Position numbers and translations under genes: made by a program. 64,000 nt of DNA from Arthrobacter sp. UNC362MFTsu5.1. GTDB lineage: Bacteria; Actinomycetota; Actinomycetes; Actinomycetales; Micrococcaceae. Below, piece after piece: positions 41,796-49,821 of the stretch (positions are counted from its first letter, which is position 1; every line of letters starts with the position of its first letter). The stretch lies in contig NZ_JMLE01000018.1 of the NCBI RefSeq assembly GCF_000685965.1, forward strand, positions 1-64,000, read 5' to 3'. A model generated the notes under the pieces. It had not been told where the DNA came from, made no database searches, and saw nothing but the letters and a program-made list of their open reading frames with translations.

Positions 41796-42836
41796 TTAAA
41801 GGTCAAAGGGGATGACGTCGAGGTCATTGGGGAGGAAGAATTCGCCGTCGAAGTTCTCCTGGGCGTCTTTCCAGACGAGGGGATCAGCCGTTCCGGGCAC
41901 CAGGTGATGCAGGGCCAGGCGCCGTGCGCCTGCCTTGTTTGCTATGCGTGCAGCGTCCGCTGCGCTGGTGTGGCTCTTGTAGTGGTGGTCCCTTGCGGCA
42001 ATGGACGTAGGGTCCTTTTTGCCTGCATAGAGCCCGTCAATGTAGTCGAAGTCGATGGCTTCGTGCAGCAGAAGTCCGGTTCCTTCTGCGAGGGTGGACA
42101 TGTTGGCGGTCGCCGCTGTGTCCCCCGAGATTGTCACGGATCCATTGGCTGTCTGGAACCGGAACGCGAAGGCAGGTGCAATGGGAGGGTGTTCGACAAG
42201 AATGGCGGACACCGTCACCCATTGATCGCGGAAGATGACAAACGGGTCCATGTCCGGAGTGGGGTTCTCGTTGGGGTGGTACCCGATGCCTTCAGGGATC
42301 GTGATGTCGGTGGCCGTGAAGAGCTGGTGTGGTGAAGGGCGCAGTGAATCGATGATCCGGTCGTTGAGATCTGTCGCGTGGGCCTTCATGAGGGTGGCGA
42401 AGGTCTCCCGCGTCCCGGGGGTGGGTGATTCCGGGGCAATATAGGCAGGCATCTTTGATGCACGCGGGGAAAGGGGCGGCAGCATGCCCCGGTCCCCCGG
42501 GCCGAGAATCTGGACCGGGTTCCCCATGCGGGAGCCGAGCTCGTAGAGGCCGAACAGTGCCAGGCTTCCGAGGTCGATGGTGTGGTCCGAGTGGAGGTGC
42601 GTGATGAAAATTCCGCGCAGGTCCTTGAAATCGAGCCCGGCCTCGTGGATACGACGGCCGACGCCGTGTCCACAGTCGACCAGGTAGAACCCGCCGTCGA
42701 CGACGACTGCTGTTGATATTCCGCAGCGGTCAGAGAGGCGTCCGCGTTCCCACCATCGAGGGCCCCCTGCGGTGCCCAGGGTGATCACGTGGTCCCGCTG
42801 GGTCCGGCCGTTGTCTGTGGTGGCATCGTTTGTCAT
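41796..42836 (-). CDS. Metallo-beta-lactamase-fold hydrolase (RNase Z / arylsulfatase-like group)
   Basis: ATG 42836 gives 346 residues. The zinc motif THLHSDHTIDLG (His-x-His-x-Asp-His) lies at about 83-94, preceded by VVDGGFYLVDCGHGVGRR and followed by ISGDTAATAN (third metal-ligand Asp) and LHHLVPG near the C-terminus. The organisation (N-terminal VITLGTAGGPRW) resembles ElaC-like hydrolases found in catabolic operons rather than true RNase Z. Reading upstream to 43103 crosses the divergent regulator and is rejected. Substrate unknown. Confidence 0.88.
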   Translation of the reverse strand: MTNDATTDNGRTQRDHVITLGTAGGPRWWERGRLSDRCGISTAVVVDGGFYLVDCGHGVGRRIHEAGLDFKDLRGIFITHLHSDHTIDLGSLALFGLYELGSRMGNPVQILGPGDRGMLPPLSPRASKMPAYIAPESPTPGTRETFATLMKAHATDLNDRIIDSLRPSPHQLFTATDITIPEGIGYHPNENPTPDMDPFVIFRDQWVTVSAILVEHPPIAPAFAFRFQTANGSVTISGDTAATANMSTLAEGTGLLLHEAIDFDYIDGLYAGKKDPTSIAARDHHYKSHTSAADAARIANKAGARRLALHHLVPGTADPLVWKDAQENFDGEFFLPNDLDVIPFDL

Positions 42837-42939
42837 CGTCACTCTTCCTTGAATGTCGTACAGGGGTCTGTATCCATGGTGAGCTGAGTCATAACATCTG
42901 CATAGTCGAATAATATGAAGTACGGCATAAGGAGAACCG
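42837..42939. promoter_or_regulatory. Divergent control region of MBL-fold hydrolase and LysR genes
   Basis: 103 bp, AT-rich in the middle (CATAGTCGAATAATATGAAG). ATAAGGAGA serves as ribosome site for the LysR gene. The arrangement is classic for LysR control of a divergent operon. Confidence 0.5.
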
Positions 42940-43854
42940 ATGGCAGAACCGACGATCCGGCAGTTGCAGTACTTCCTGGCCGTCCTGGACCATGGGTCAG
43001 TGACGGCCGCGGCCAAGGAATCGCACGTGTCGCAATCGGCATTATCGATGGCTTTGTCCCAGCTGGAGGCAGCGTTCGCGGAGCCGCTTTTTACACGCAG
43101 CAAGGCTCAAAAGGTCGTACCCACCCCTGCGGCTCTGCGGTTGGCACCGCATGCGAGAAGTGTCATTGAGACGATTGAGCAGGCTCATGCTGCGGTAAGT
43201 GAGGAGAAGTACGTGCTACGCGGCCTGCTGCGCGTGGGGTGCCTTACGACGCTTTCCCCGAACCTGATGCCCGCACTGGCACAAGCATTTGCCGACAGAT
43301 ACCCGGGTATCGCTCTGCGTATATTTGAAGGGGGTGCCGTAGAGCTTCAGGACATGGTCCGGCGGGGCCAGCTGGATGTGGCTTTCCTTTACCGGCGGTT
43401 GTTGGAACACGACCTGGCACGCCAGGACCTGGCCAGGGCAACCCTGCACGTCATGTTGCCTGGTAATCATGTCCATGCGCAGGCAGCTTCGGTCTCTGTC
43501 CGCGACATCCTTGACCTCCCGCTGATTTTGCTTGATATTCCACCGACCGCGGACGCGATCCTCGGAATTCTCATGGGACTGGGCGTGGATTCGCCGCCGC
43601 GGTTAAGGTCTTCAAACATCGAAACGATCAGGGGATATGTGGCGCTTGGTCTGGGCTTTTGCCTCACAAACACTGTTCCCAGTCACCGGATAGGGTTCGG
43701 GGACCGTACCGTCGCGTATGTCCCACTTGCCGATCCTGTGCCGCAGAATGCCATTACCGCCGTTACTTCGGCAGGGCATGCGCCTTCGGCCAGGACCCAG
43801 ATAGCTATCGACCTCGTACGGGACTATCTCCAAGTCCGCTTCACTAGAGAATAG
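42940..43854 (+). CDS. LysR-family transcriptional regulator
   Basis: The 304-residue protein has the LysR winged helix RQLQYFLAVLDHGSVTAAAKESHVSQSALSMALSQLEAAF at 7-46 and an effector domain from about 93 (LRGLLRVGCLTTLSPNLMPALAQAFADRYP). It is divergent from the metallo-beta-lactamase/MFS operon and should regulate it. A strong GGAGAA ribosome site precedes ATG 42940. Effector unknown. Confidence 0.92.
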   Translation: MAEPTIRQLQYFLAVLDHGSVTAAAKESHVSQSALSMALSQLEAAFAEPLFTRSKAQKVVPTPAALRLAPHARSVIETIEQAHAAVSEEKYVLRGLLRVGCLTTLSPNLMPALAQAFADRYPGIALRIFEGGAVELQDMVRRGQLDVAFLYRRLLEHDLARQDLARATLHVMLPGNHVHAQAASVSVRDILDLPLILLDIPPTADAILGILMGLGVDSPPRLRSSNIETIRGYVALGLGFCLTNTVPSHRIGFGDRTVAYVPLADPVPQNAITAVTSAGHAPSARTQIAIDLVRDYLQVRFTRE

Positions 43855-44241
43855 GCTCAGCAGCCGATCCGAGGTTTGGGAGATAATCTTTTCTGGTCGG
43901 GCCCTGTCCACTCGGGAACCTGGCCGCCCTCAGCCAGGATGGCAGGAGCGGATTTGCGGCAGACCTGGGATTACCGCGAAGCTTGGGTTGCTGCCCCTTG
44001 TCAAACGATGTCAGGGTTGACCATCGTGGCGGCGCCGACGAGTCTGGGGCCAATACAGAGAATGAAGCTGCTGAGGGCGCCATCCCAGTTTGCTGCTTAG
44101 CTCGACGCAGACACCTCGTAGTACGCCCTGAATGCCGCGTTCAGCGCAGAAGGCCCCAACGATCAGGTCTAAGCGCTGCGTGAAGAACAGGGATCGTGCG
44201 TTACAAACCCGGATAATTTCAAGCCCGTGAAGGGAAACACC
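43855..44241. other. Intergenic region, nothing identified
   Basis: About 390 bases between the LysR gene and the DUF202 pair. Short frames on both strands lack any domain. It should contain the DUF202 promoter, but none stands out. Confidence 0.35.
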
Positions 44242-44613
44242 GTGAAGAAGGCTCTTGCCCGCGAACCGCGCTGGCGACGAGAAGGCCAGATGCCGGACTA
44301 CCGATTCTCTCTTGCCAATGAGCGAACGTTCCTGGCCTGGATTCGGACTGCGATGGCTATTCTGGCGGGGGCAATTGCCATCGACCAGCTCACCCCGCAA
44401 ATCGCGCCCTCTCCAGTACGGGTCGTACTGTGCCTTGCGCTGGCGGGTATCGGGGCCCTCCTGGCGGTGGAGGCTTACCGGCGATGGTCGCTGCAGGAGC
44501 AGGCAATGCGCCATAACCAAGAACTGCCACATGCATGGCTGCTGGTGGCCATGACAGCGGTCGTTGCAGCTGCAGCCGTGGTATTCGCAGTCCTCATCCT
44601 CTTGGCACGATGA
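44242..44613 (+). CDS. DUF202 (YidH-family) membrane protein
   Basis: From GTG 44242 (AAGGGA six bases before) the 123-residue protein shows the DUF202 signature: FSLANERTFLAWIRTAMAILAGAIAI, then two more hydrophobic helices (VRVVLCLALAGIGALLAVEAY and AWLLVAMTAVVAAAAVVFAVLILL). The family consists of three-helix inner membrane proteins of unknown function. The GTG at 44227 is a possible longer start. Its stop overlaps the next DUF202 gene (ATGA). Confidence 0.85.
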   Translation: MKKALAREPRWRREGQMPDYRFSLANERTFLAWIRTAMAILAGAIAIDQLTPQIAPSPVRVVLCLALAGIGALLAVEAYRRWSLQEQAMRHNQELPHAWLLVAMTAVVAAAAVVFAVLILLAR

Positions 44614-44972
44614 ACGCGCACAGCGGCCAAAGGCTGCAGCCCCCGGACCCGGGGCTGCAGCCCGAGCGGACGTCTCTGGCGTGGCGTCGCACCTTCCTGG
44701 CCCTGCTGGTGGCGGACTTCTTTATCTGGCGCGCGTGGCTGTCTACCTTGTCACGTCAGCCAGCAATTCACCCACCGAGTTCCTTGGGGTTAGGGTTGGC
44801 ATCCGCTGCGGCGGCGGCGGCGACAATAGTCTTCGCCGTTTGCGTGCTGGTCAGAACCGGCAGCCTGCGCCGGGCCAATGCTGCGCCGCCGGCCCTGCTT
44901 TTGCGCGCTGCTGCGGCAGCCGTCCTCGTCCTGGCCGCCTCGGTCGCAGTTTCCGTCGCCCTCTCAGCCTGA
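44610..44972 (+). CDS. DUF202-family membrane protein, second subunit
   Basis: ATG 44610 overlaps the preceding stop. The 120-residue protein repeats the DUF202 start in shorter form (LQPERTSLAWRRTFLALLVADFFIW) and has three hydrophobic helices (LGLGLASAAAAAATIVFAVCVL, ALLLRAAAAAVLVLAASVAVSVAL). Paired DUF202 genes of this kind are common in actinobacteria and may form a heteromeric membrane complex. Role unknown. Confidence 0.82.
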   Translation: MNAHSGQRLQPPDPGLQPERTSLAWRRTFLALLVADFFIWRAWLSTLSRQPAIHPPSSLGLGLASAAAAAATIVFAVCVLVRTGSLRRANAAPPALLLRAAAAAVLVLAASVAVSVALSA

Positions 44973-45053
44973 CCCTGTCACATCGCGGACGAGTACCCTG
45001 AAGGCCCACGGCAGCTGGCGTCAACGTTGCAGCCAAAGTGGAAGGTCCCGAAG

Positions 45054-45593
45054 TCAGTGCCGCGCCCGGCCGCCGAAACTCGTTCGGTGCTGCATCAACT
45101 TCTCAAGGAGCCGGGCCAGCACTGCAACCTCGCTCGGCTCCAGCGCTTGGGCCCACTCACTCTCCCGCTCGTTCTGGGCCTGGAAATCCCTCCTGACCAC
45201 TTGAACACCCTCCTCAGTCAGTGCAAGGCTCACCTGGCGGCGGTCGCTCCGGGACGGCGTCCGAACAACCAGCCCGCGTCCCTCCAAGGTGTTAACCAGG
45301 CTGGAGACTGCAGCACGGCTCATCCCGGTCTTTACCGCCACCTCACGGGGATTAAGCGGACCGCAAACCCACAGCGCCAACAGCAGCCGGAAACCGGACC
45401 AAGTGCTCCCGGCCGGCCGGTGGATACTGGCTTCAAAGTCGTACGTCACCGTGCTCGAAGCACGGTTCAGCGACATCATCAGCCTGTTCGCCTCCAGATC
45501 CGCCTCGGGGAACTCCTGTTGCATCCGCTCCTGCGCGGCCTCAACAAACGTCCAGTACTCCGGCAGCCACGCCGTCTCATCGCCCGTTTTCAT
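45054..45593 (-). CDS. MarR-family regulator of the homogentisate operon
   Basis: The 179-residue protein has the MarR winged helix: LLALWVCGPLNPREVAVKTGMSRAAVSSLVNTLEGRGLVVRTPSRSDRRQVSLALTEEG, with the wing Asp-Arg-Arg. N- and C-terminal helices form the dimer interface. It is divergent from hmgA, and a 26-bp palindrome lies between the two genes, on the hmgA -35 box. MarR-type repressors of homogentisate genes (HmgR-like) are known elsewhere, so repression relieved by homogentisate or a related aromatic acid is inferred. Confidence 0.9.
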   Translation of the reverse strand: MKTGDETAWLPEYWTFVEAAQERMQQEFPEADLEANRLMMSLNRASSTVTYDFEASIHRPAGSTWSGFRLLLALWVCGPLNPREVAVKTGMSRAAVSSLVNTLEGRGLVVRTPSRSDRRQVSLALTEEGVQVVRRDFQAQNERESEWAQALEPSEVAVLARLLEKLMQHRTSFGGRARH

Positions 45594-45614
45594 GGACCGG
45601 ACTCTACCCGACTG

Positions 45615-45659
45615 TAGATAATCAAACTATTGACTATCTAAAGTTGAATCACCTAATGT
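45615..45659 (+). promoter_or_regulatory. hmgA promoter with MarR operator
   Basis: Palindrome 45615-45640 with arms TAGATA-A-TCAA and TTGA-C-TATCTA around ACTA. TTGACT (45630) - 18 bp - TAATGT (45654) forms the hmgA-direction promoter, so the operator covers its -35 box. Confidence 0.65.
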
Positions 45660-45702
45660 GGGTGTCATGCCGCTCATCCCACCCAGGCACAAAGGAGTGA
45701 CC

Positions 45703-45852
45703 ATGGACCATCCAGGAGTCCTCAGACTCACCAGCGCCGGCACGAACTGCCAGGGCTGCCTTCCCGAGACCGGGCCGTCGTCGTCCGCCTGCCCCCTGCC
45801 CTCTCCACAAACCCCCCTCACCCGACCATCGGCCACCGAAGGAAGGAACTAG
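45703..45852 (+). CDS. Short leader ORF upstream of hmgA
   Basis: ATG 45703 follows a strong AAAGGAG at ideal spacing. The 49-codon frame ends at a stop only 2 bp before the hmgA ATG, and the hmgA ribosome site (GAAGGAAGGAA) lies inside its last codons. The product (MDHPGVLRLTSAGTNCQGC..., Pro- and Ser-rich) matches no family I know. The tight spacing suggests translational coupling, or a leader that tunes hmgA expression. It could be a chance frame. Confidence 0.4.
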   Translation: MDHPGVLRLTSAGTNCQGCLPETGPSSSACPLPSPQTPLTRPSATEGRN

Positions 45853-45854
45853 CG

Positions 45855-47081
45855 ATGCCCTATTACCAGCAGCTCGGCTCTGTGCCGAAGCACCGCCACA
45901 CGCTCTTCAAAGACGAGTCAGGCGCCATCCTGTATGAGGAGCTGATGGGTGAAGAAGGTTTTTCTTCCGATTCCTCGCTGCTCTACCACCGGCACATCCC
46001 CTCCGGTGTCATCGGCAGCCGCGTGTGGGAACTCCCGGACCAGACCCTCACCCCCAACCACCCCCTGCTCCCCCGGCACCTGCGGCTCCATGACCTTGGC
46101 AGCGCCAGTGATCCTGCGACAGTTGACGCGGTCACCGGGCGCCGCCTCGTCATGGGCAACGGCGACGTCCGTCTCTCCTACGCGTGGGTCGGAAAGACTT
46201 CACCGCTGTACAAAAACGGGCTCGGGGATGAATGCGTATACGTCGAAAAGGGCAACGCTGTCGTTGAAACCCAATTCGGTGCCCTCCCGGTGGAAGAAGG
46301 CGACTACATCATCATCCCCCGTGCCACCATCCACCGCTGGGTGATCGCCGGCGGCGATGTCGTCCAGCTCTACTTCATGGAGGCCAACAGCCACATCGGC
46401 CCACCCAAACGATACCTGTCCAAGTACGGCCAGTTCCTTGAACATTCCCCGTACTGCGAACGCGACCTCCACGGACCAAGTTCGCCGCTCCTTGCCGAGG
46501 GCACCAATGTTGAGGTCTACATCAAACACCGCGGCGCCGGACCTACCGGAGTAATCGGCAGTATCCATATCCTGCCGACCCACCCCTTCGACGTCGTGGG
46601 CTGGGACGGATGCCTGTACCCCTTTACGTTCAACATCAGGGACTACATGCCCATCACGGGGAAGATCCACCAGCCCCCACCCGTGCACCAGGTGTTCGAA
46701 GGCCATAACTTCGTCATCTGCAATTTCCTGCCGCGCAAGGTCGATTATCACGAACTTGCCGTCCCGGTCCCGTACTACCACTCAAACGTCGACTCGGATG
46801 AAGTGATGTTCTACGTTGCAGGCGACTACGAAGCACGCAAGGGTTCCGGCATCAACAAAGGGTCGATCTCACTGCACCCCGGCGGCCACCCGCACGGTCC
46901 CCAGCCCGGTGCGATCGAAGCCTCGGTGGGTGTCGAGCGCTTTGATGAGACCGCGGTCATGGTGGACACATTCCTCCCACTGCACCTCGGCGAGGCAGGC
47001 ATGGCAACCGATGACGGAAAATACGCCGAATCCTGGACTCCGGGCCACGAGTGGACCGGCGGCAAATGGAGTAACTCGTGA
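45855..47081 (+). CDS. hmgA: Homogentisate 1,2-dioxygenase
   Basis: The 408-residue protein matches HmgA throughout: MPYYQQLGSVPKHRHTLF, LPHHLRLHDL-like LPRHLRLHDL, the cupin block YVEKGNAVVETQFGALPVEEGDYIIIPRATIHRW, and the C-terminal iron site with His and Glu in VHQVFEGHNFVICNFLPR plus a later His in LHPGGHPHGPQPG. It opens the ring of homogentisate with O2 to 4-maleylacetoacetate, the central step of tyrosine and phenylacetate-type degradation. It starts the operon hmgA, unknown gene, fahA, with a 4-bp overlap to the next gene. Confidence 0.96.
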   Translation: MPYYQQLGSVPKHRHTLFKDESGAILYEELMGEEGFSSDSSLLYHRHIPSGVIGSRVWELPDQTLTPNHPLLPRHLRLHDLGSASDPATVDAVTGRRLVMGNGDVRLSYAWVGKTSPLYKNGLGDECVYVEKGNAVVETQFGALPVEEGDYIIIPRATIHRWVIAGGDVVQLYFMEANSHIGPPKRYLSKYGQFLEHSPYCERDLHGPSSPLLAEGTNVEVYIKHRGAGPTGVIGSIHILPTHPFDVVGWDGCLYPFTFNIRDYMPITGKIHQPPPVHQVFEGHNFVICNFLPRKVDYHELAVPVPYYHSNVDSDEVMFYVAGDYEARKGSGINKGSISLHPGGHPHGPQPGAIEASVGVERFDETAVMVDTFLPLHLGEAGMATDDGKYAESWTPGHEWTGGKWSNS

Positions 47082-47962
47082 CCGCCACCGAATCACTGTT
47101 CCGCCACTTCTTCGACGACGCCGCCACCTTTCCCCCCGGCCTGGCACCCCTGCGGCAAGCAATCGCCGACGCCGCCGGCCGACGCGGCACGGTCACAGCC
47201 GGCACCGTCGGCCCCTCCGTCATCAAACTGGAGGACGTTACTGAGGCGCACCGTCTCGCTCAAGGCCAAGGGATCACCACTGCCAATCCCCTGCCCCTGG
47301 CGATTGTGGTACCGGCCGGCGCCTTGGACGCCGCCCTCACCGCCGCCTCAGCCGCCGCACCCATCCTGCGGCTCGAAGCCCTGGAGCTGAAAGTCTCGGA
47401 GCCCCACTCCGGAACCTGGCGCGACGAGATCCACCGTGCGGCAGCGCAGGCAAACGTACCCGTCTATATCGAGCTGAGCCCGGCCCACCTTGGCCAGGGC
47501 GGAATCGAAATTCTGGCCGAAACCGGGCTCCGCCTGAAATACCGCACCGGCGGCCTCGTCCCCGACGCGTTTCCCACTCCCGAACAACTCGCCCGGGTGC
47601 TCGCCGCGACCGTACACAGCCGGGTACCGTTCAAGCTGACAGCCGGGCTCCACCGGGCAGCCAGATATACAGACGCGGCGACCGGATTCACCCACCATGG
47701 CTTCCTCAACATCGCCCAGGCCGTCGACGCGGCAATGGTCGGGGCCAACGAGACTACGCTTGCCGCCATTCTCAGATCCACTGACGAACAGGCGATCGCT
47801 GCATGGGGTCGGCACTCCAACGGCGCATGGCGCACGCTCTTCGGATCCTTTGGAACGTGCAGCGTGTCTGAACCGCTCGAATCCCTCGCTGAGCTTGGCC
47901 TTGTCCCCTCTGACTGGGCACCGGCCCGTCAACCCCAGACCATCCAGGAAGTCCACCCATGA
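47078..47962 (+). CDS. Unknown protein encoded between hmgA and fahA
   Basis: The 294-residue protein has no signal peptide or membrane helix. Recognisable segments are FRHFFDDAATFPPGLAPLRQAI at the N-terminus, ILRLEALELKVSE, VYIELSPAHLG, GLRLKYRTGGLVPDAFPTPEQLARVL and KLTAGLHRAARY, then FTHHGFLNIAQAV. Alternating strands and helices with the repeated KxxTGG/KLTAGLH style suggest a TIM barrel with phosphate- or carboxylate-binding loops. It overlaps both neighbours by 4 bp, so it is an integral part of the homogentisate operon. No maleylacetoacetate isomerase (MaiA) is present in the window; this protein is a candidate for that step, or for an accessory role. That assignment is inference only. 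Confidence 0.85.
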   Translation: MTATESLFRHFFDDAATFPPGLAPLRQAIADAAGRRGTVTAGTVGPSVIKLEDVTEAHRLAQGQGITTANPLPLAIVVPAGALDAALTAASAAAPILRLEALELKVSEPHSGTWRDEIHRAAAQANVPVYIELSPAHLGQGGIEILAETGLRLKYRTGGLVPDAFPTPEQLARVLAATVHSRVPFKLTAGLHRAARYTDAATGFTHHGFLNIAQAVDAAMVGANETTLAAILRSTDEQAIAAWGRHSNGAWRTLFGSFGTCSVSEPLESLAELGLVPSDWAPARQPQTIQEVHP

Positions 47963-49185
47963 CCACTGCCGCAGAAGCCTACGCAACCCCCGGGTTTGGG
48001 GTTGAGAACCTCCCGTACGGATCGTTCACCGCCCCTGATGGATCCGGGCCGGTCCTTGGCGTCCGCCTCGGCAACCTGGCCGTACCCCTCGAACGGCTCC
48101 TCGACGCACCCGGGATCCCGGCGCCATCGGATGCCATCCGCAGAACCCTGGCCGCGCCGAACCTCGACCTGCTCCTGGCCGCAGGCCGCCAGTCGTGGAC
48201 CGACGCCCGCGTCTGGATCACCGAGGCCCTCACGGCCGAGGGATCAGACTCGCCGGCCCGGGCCGCCTCACACCCCGTTGAAGCAGTCACACTGCACCTG
48301 CCGTTCACCGTCGCCGACTACGTTGACGGCTACGCCTCCGAACATCACGCATCCAACATCGGAAAAATGTTCAGGCCCGACCAACCACCACTGCTGCCGA
48401 ACTGGAAGCATCTCCCCGTCGGATACCACGGCAGGGCCGGGACCATCGTGGTTTCAGGAACCCCCGTGCCCAGGCCCAAAGGCCTGCGGCCCGAACCTTC
48501 CGGGACCCCCAGCTTCGGCCCCTCACGACGCCTGGACATCGAAGCGGAGCTCGGATTCGTGCTCGGCGGCACAGCCCCAGCCGGAGAAGTGCCACTCACC
48601 CAAGCCGCAGACCACCTCTTCGGAGTGGTCGTCTTCAACGACTGGTCCGCCCGGGATATCCAAGGCTACGAATACGTACCACTGGGCCCATATCTAGGGA
48701 AATCGTTCGCGAGCTCCGTCTCGCCCTGGGTCGTCACCACCGACGCCCTGACAGCAGCCCGCGTCGGGCCACCGCAACGGGACATGCCACTCGCGCCCTA
48801 CCTGGACGACGACAGCCTCGAGAACTGGGGACTGGACATTACCCTCGAGGTCCTTGTCGACGGTCGCACAGTATCCCAACCACCAGCGAAAACTCTTTAC
48901 TGGACAGCCCCGCAGATGATCGCACACATGACCGTTAACGGGGCCAGCCTGCGCCCGGGCGACTTCATCGGCTCCGGCACCATCTCCGGCCCGAACGTAC
49001 ACGAGCGAGGGTCCTTCATGGAACTCTCCTGGGGAGGCGCCGAACCATTCACGCTCGACAGCGGCCGGACCATGACCTTCCTTGAAGACGGCCAATCCAT
49101 CACCATCAAAGCCACGGCCCCAGGCCCCAACGGCACTGTCATCAACTTTGGCGAAGTCGAGGGACGCATCACACCAGCATCCTGA
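47959..49185 (+). CDS. fahA: Fumarylacetoacetase
   Basis: The 408-residue enzyme has the FAH active-site features: FTVADYVDGYASEHHASNIGKMFRP (catalytic His and metal ligand Asp), LPVGYHGRAGTIVVSGTPV, DIEAELGFVLGG (Glu ligands), FNDWSARDIQGYEYVPLGPYLGKSF and IGSGTISGP. It hydrolyses fumarylacetoacetate to fumarate and acetoacetate, the last step of homogentisate breakdown. Length and order match dimeric eukaryotic-type FAH rather than the short FAH-family enzyme at 16625. It is the last gene of the operon. Confidence 0.95.
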   Translation: MTTAAEAYATPGFGVENLPYGSFTAPDGSGPVLGVRLGNLAVPLERLLDAPGIPAPSDAIRRTLAAPNLDLLLAAGRQSWTDARVWITEALTAEGSDSPARAASHPVEAVTLHLPFTVADYVDGYASEHHASNIGKMFRPDQPPLLPNWKHLPVGYHGRAGTIVVSGTPVPRPKGLRPEPSGTPSFGPSRRLDIEAELGFVLGGTAPAGEVPLTQAADHLFGVVVFNDWSARDIQGYEYVPLGPYLGKSFASSVSPWVVTTDALTAARVGPPQRDMPLAPYLDDDSLENWGLDITLEVLVDGRTVSQPPAKTLYWTAPQMIAHMTVNGASLRPGDFIGSGTISGPNVHERGSFMELSWGGAEPFTLDSGRTMTFLEDGQSITIKATAPGPNGTVINFGEVEGRITPAS

Positions 49186-49204
49186 AAACTATGCGCTTAG
49201 ACGG

Positions 49205-49387
49205 CAGGGAAACTCCAACGTAGGCAACATCGACATCGTCTTCGCCCAAGTCGAGCGGATCCACATCGATGACCAGGTCCTCACCCTCGATGGCCGACTC
49301 GACATCCAGAAGATCCGGCCGCCGGCAGGAATGAGCTACCACGATTACACCTCCATCACCGAGACCTTCGAGATAAAGATCCCTTAG
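49205..49387 (+). pseudogene. Flavin reductase-family C-terminal remnant
   Basis: About 58 residues ending at the stop 49385-49387: NIDIVFAQVERIHIDDQVLTLDGR, LDIQKIRPPAGMSYHDYTSITETFEIKIP. This matches the C-terminal third of flavin reductase-like FMN-binding proteins (DIM6/NTAB, RutF-like), where VVAIHIDD, DGRxD and Y.DY are conserved. The FMN-binding N-terminal part is gone, and no start with ribosome site precedes it. It lies 20 bp after fahA and marks the right junction of the homogentisate block. Confidence 0.6.
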
Positions 49388-49481
49388 GCCTCCGACGACG
49401 AAGCCTAGGGCCTCAGTGGCCCAGCCCGCCTGACAGCCCACCCCCCAAATCCCCCGTGGTCCCTGCTCGCCCCCCGGGCAG

Positions 49482-49524
49482 GGGCCACGGGCCATGGGCC
49501 ATGGGCCACCGGGCCACCGGGCCA
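49482..49524. repeat. Short tandem repeat, six units of (C)GGGCCAY
   Basis: Units GGGCCAC, GGGCCAT, GGGCCAT, GGGCCAC, then two with an extra C. It lies in non-coding DNA between the flavin reductase remnant and the small gene at 49610. Unit number could vary by slippage. Confidence 0.6.
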
Positions 49525-49609
49525 AGCCGAGGAAACTCCCTGGCGGGCAGGAAACGATAGAGAAGCAATTGCGACCGTACACGCCGGTCGACCCAACAGA
49601 GGAGGACGT

Positions 49610-49819
49610 GTGTCCCACAATTCGCATTTATCGGTGGCCAGTGCTGCCGTCCCGATGATGGGCGGCGACCATTTACCGAGCCAGCCGCTTCCCTTCTCCC
49701 TTGAAGTCATCACCGTGGGCGAACCCGAGAGCAAAGCGGCACGCGGTGTGACCCACGAGTCAACCAAGCCCGGCAAAGCTGAACTCCTGAACAAGATACG
49801 CACACGCCTTTCTGAATGA
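49610..49819 (+). CDS. Small hypothetical protein
   Basis: A GTG start at 49610 follows AGAGGAGG at good spacing. The 69-residue product (VSHNSHLSVASAAVPMMGG at the N-terminus, KPGKAELLNKIRTRLSE at the C-terminus) has no recognised domain, helix-turn-helix or membrane segment. Its stop lies 2 bp before the left motif of repeat copy B, so the gene could belong to the module joint. Ribosome site and base composition support translation. Confidence 0.45.
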   Translation: MSHNSHLSVASAAVPMMGGDHLPSQPLPFSLEVITVGEPESKAARGVTHESTKPGKAELLNKIRTRLSE

Positions 49820-49821
49820 GC

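Noticed and set aside
49482..49524. CRISPR-like array
   Set aside because: Units are 7-8 bp without spacers: a simple tandem repeat. No CRISPR array or cas gene was seen anywhere in the window.
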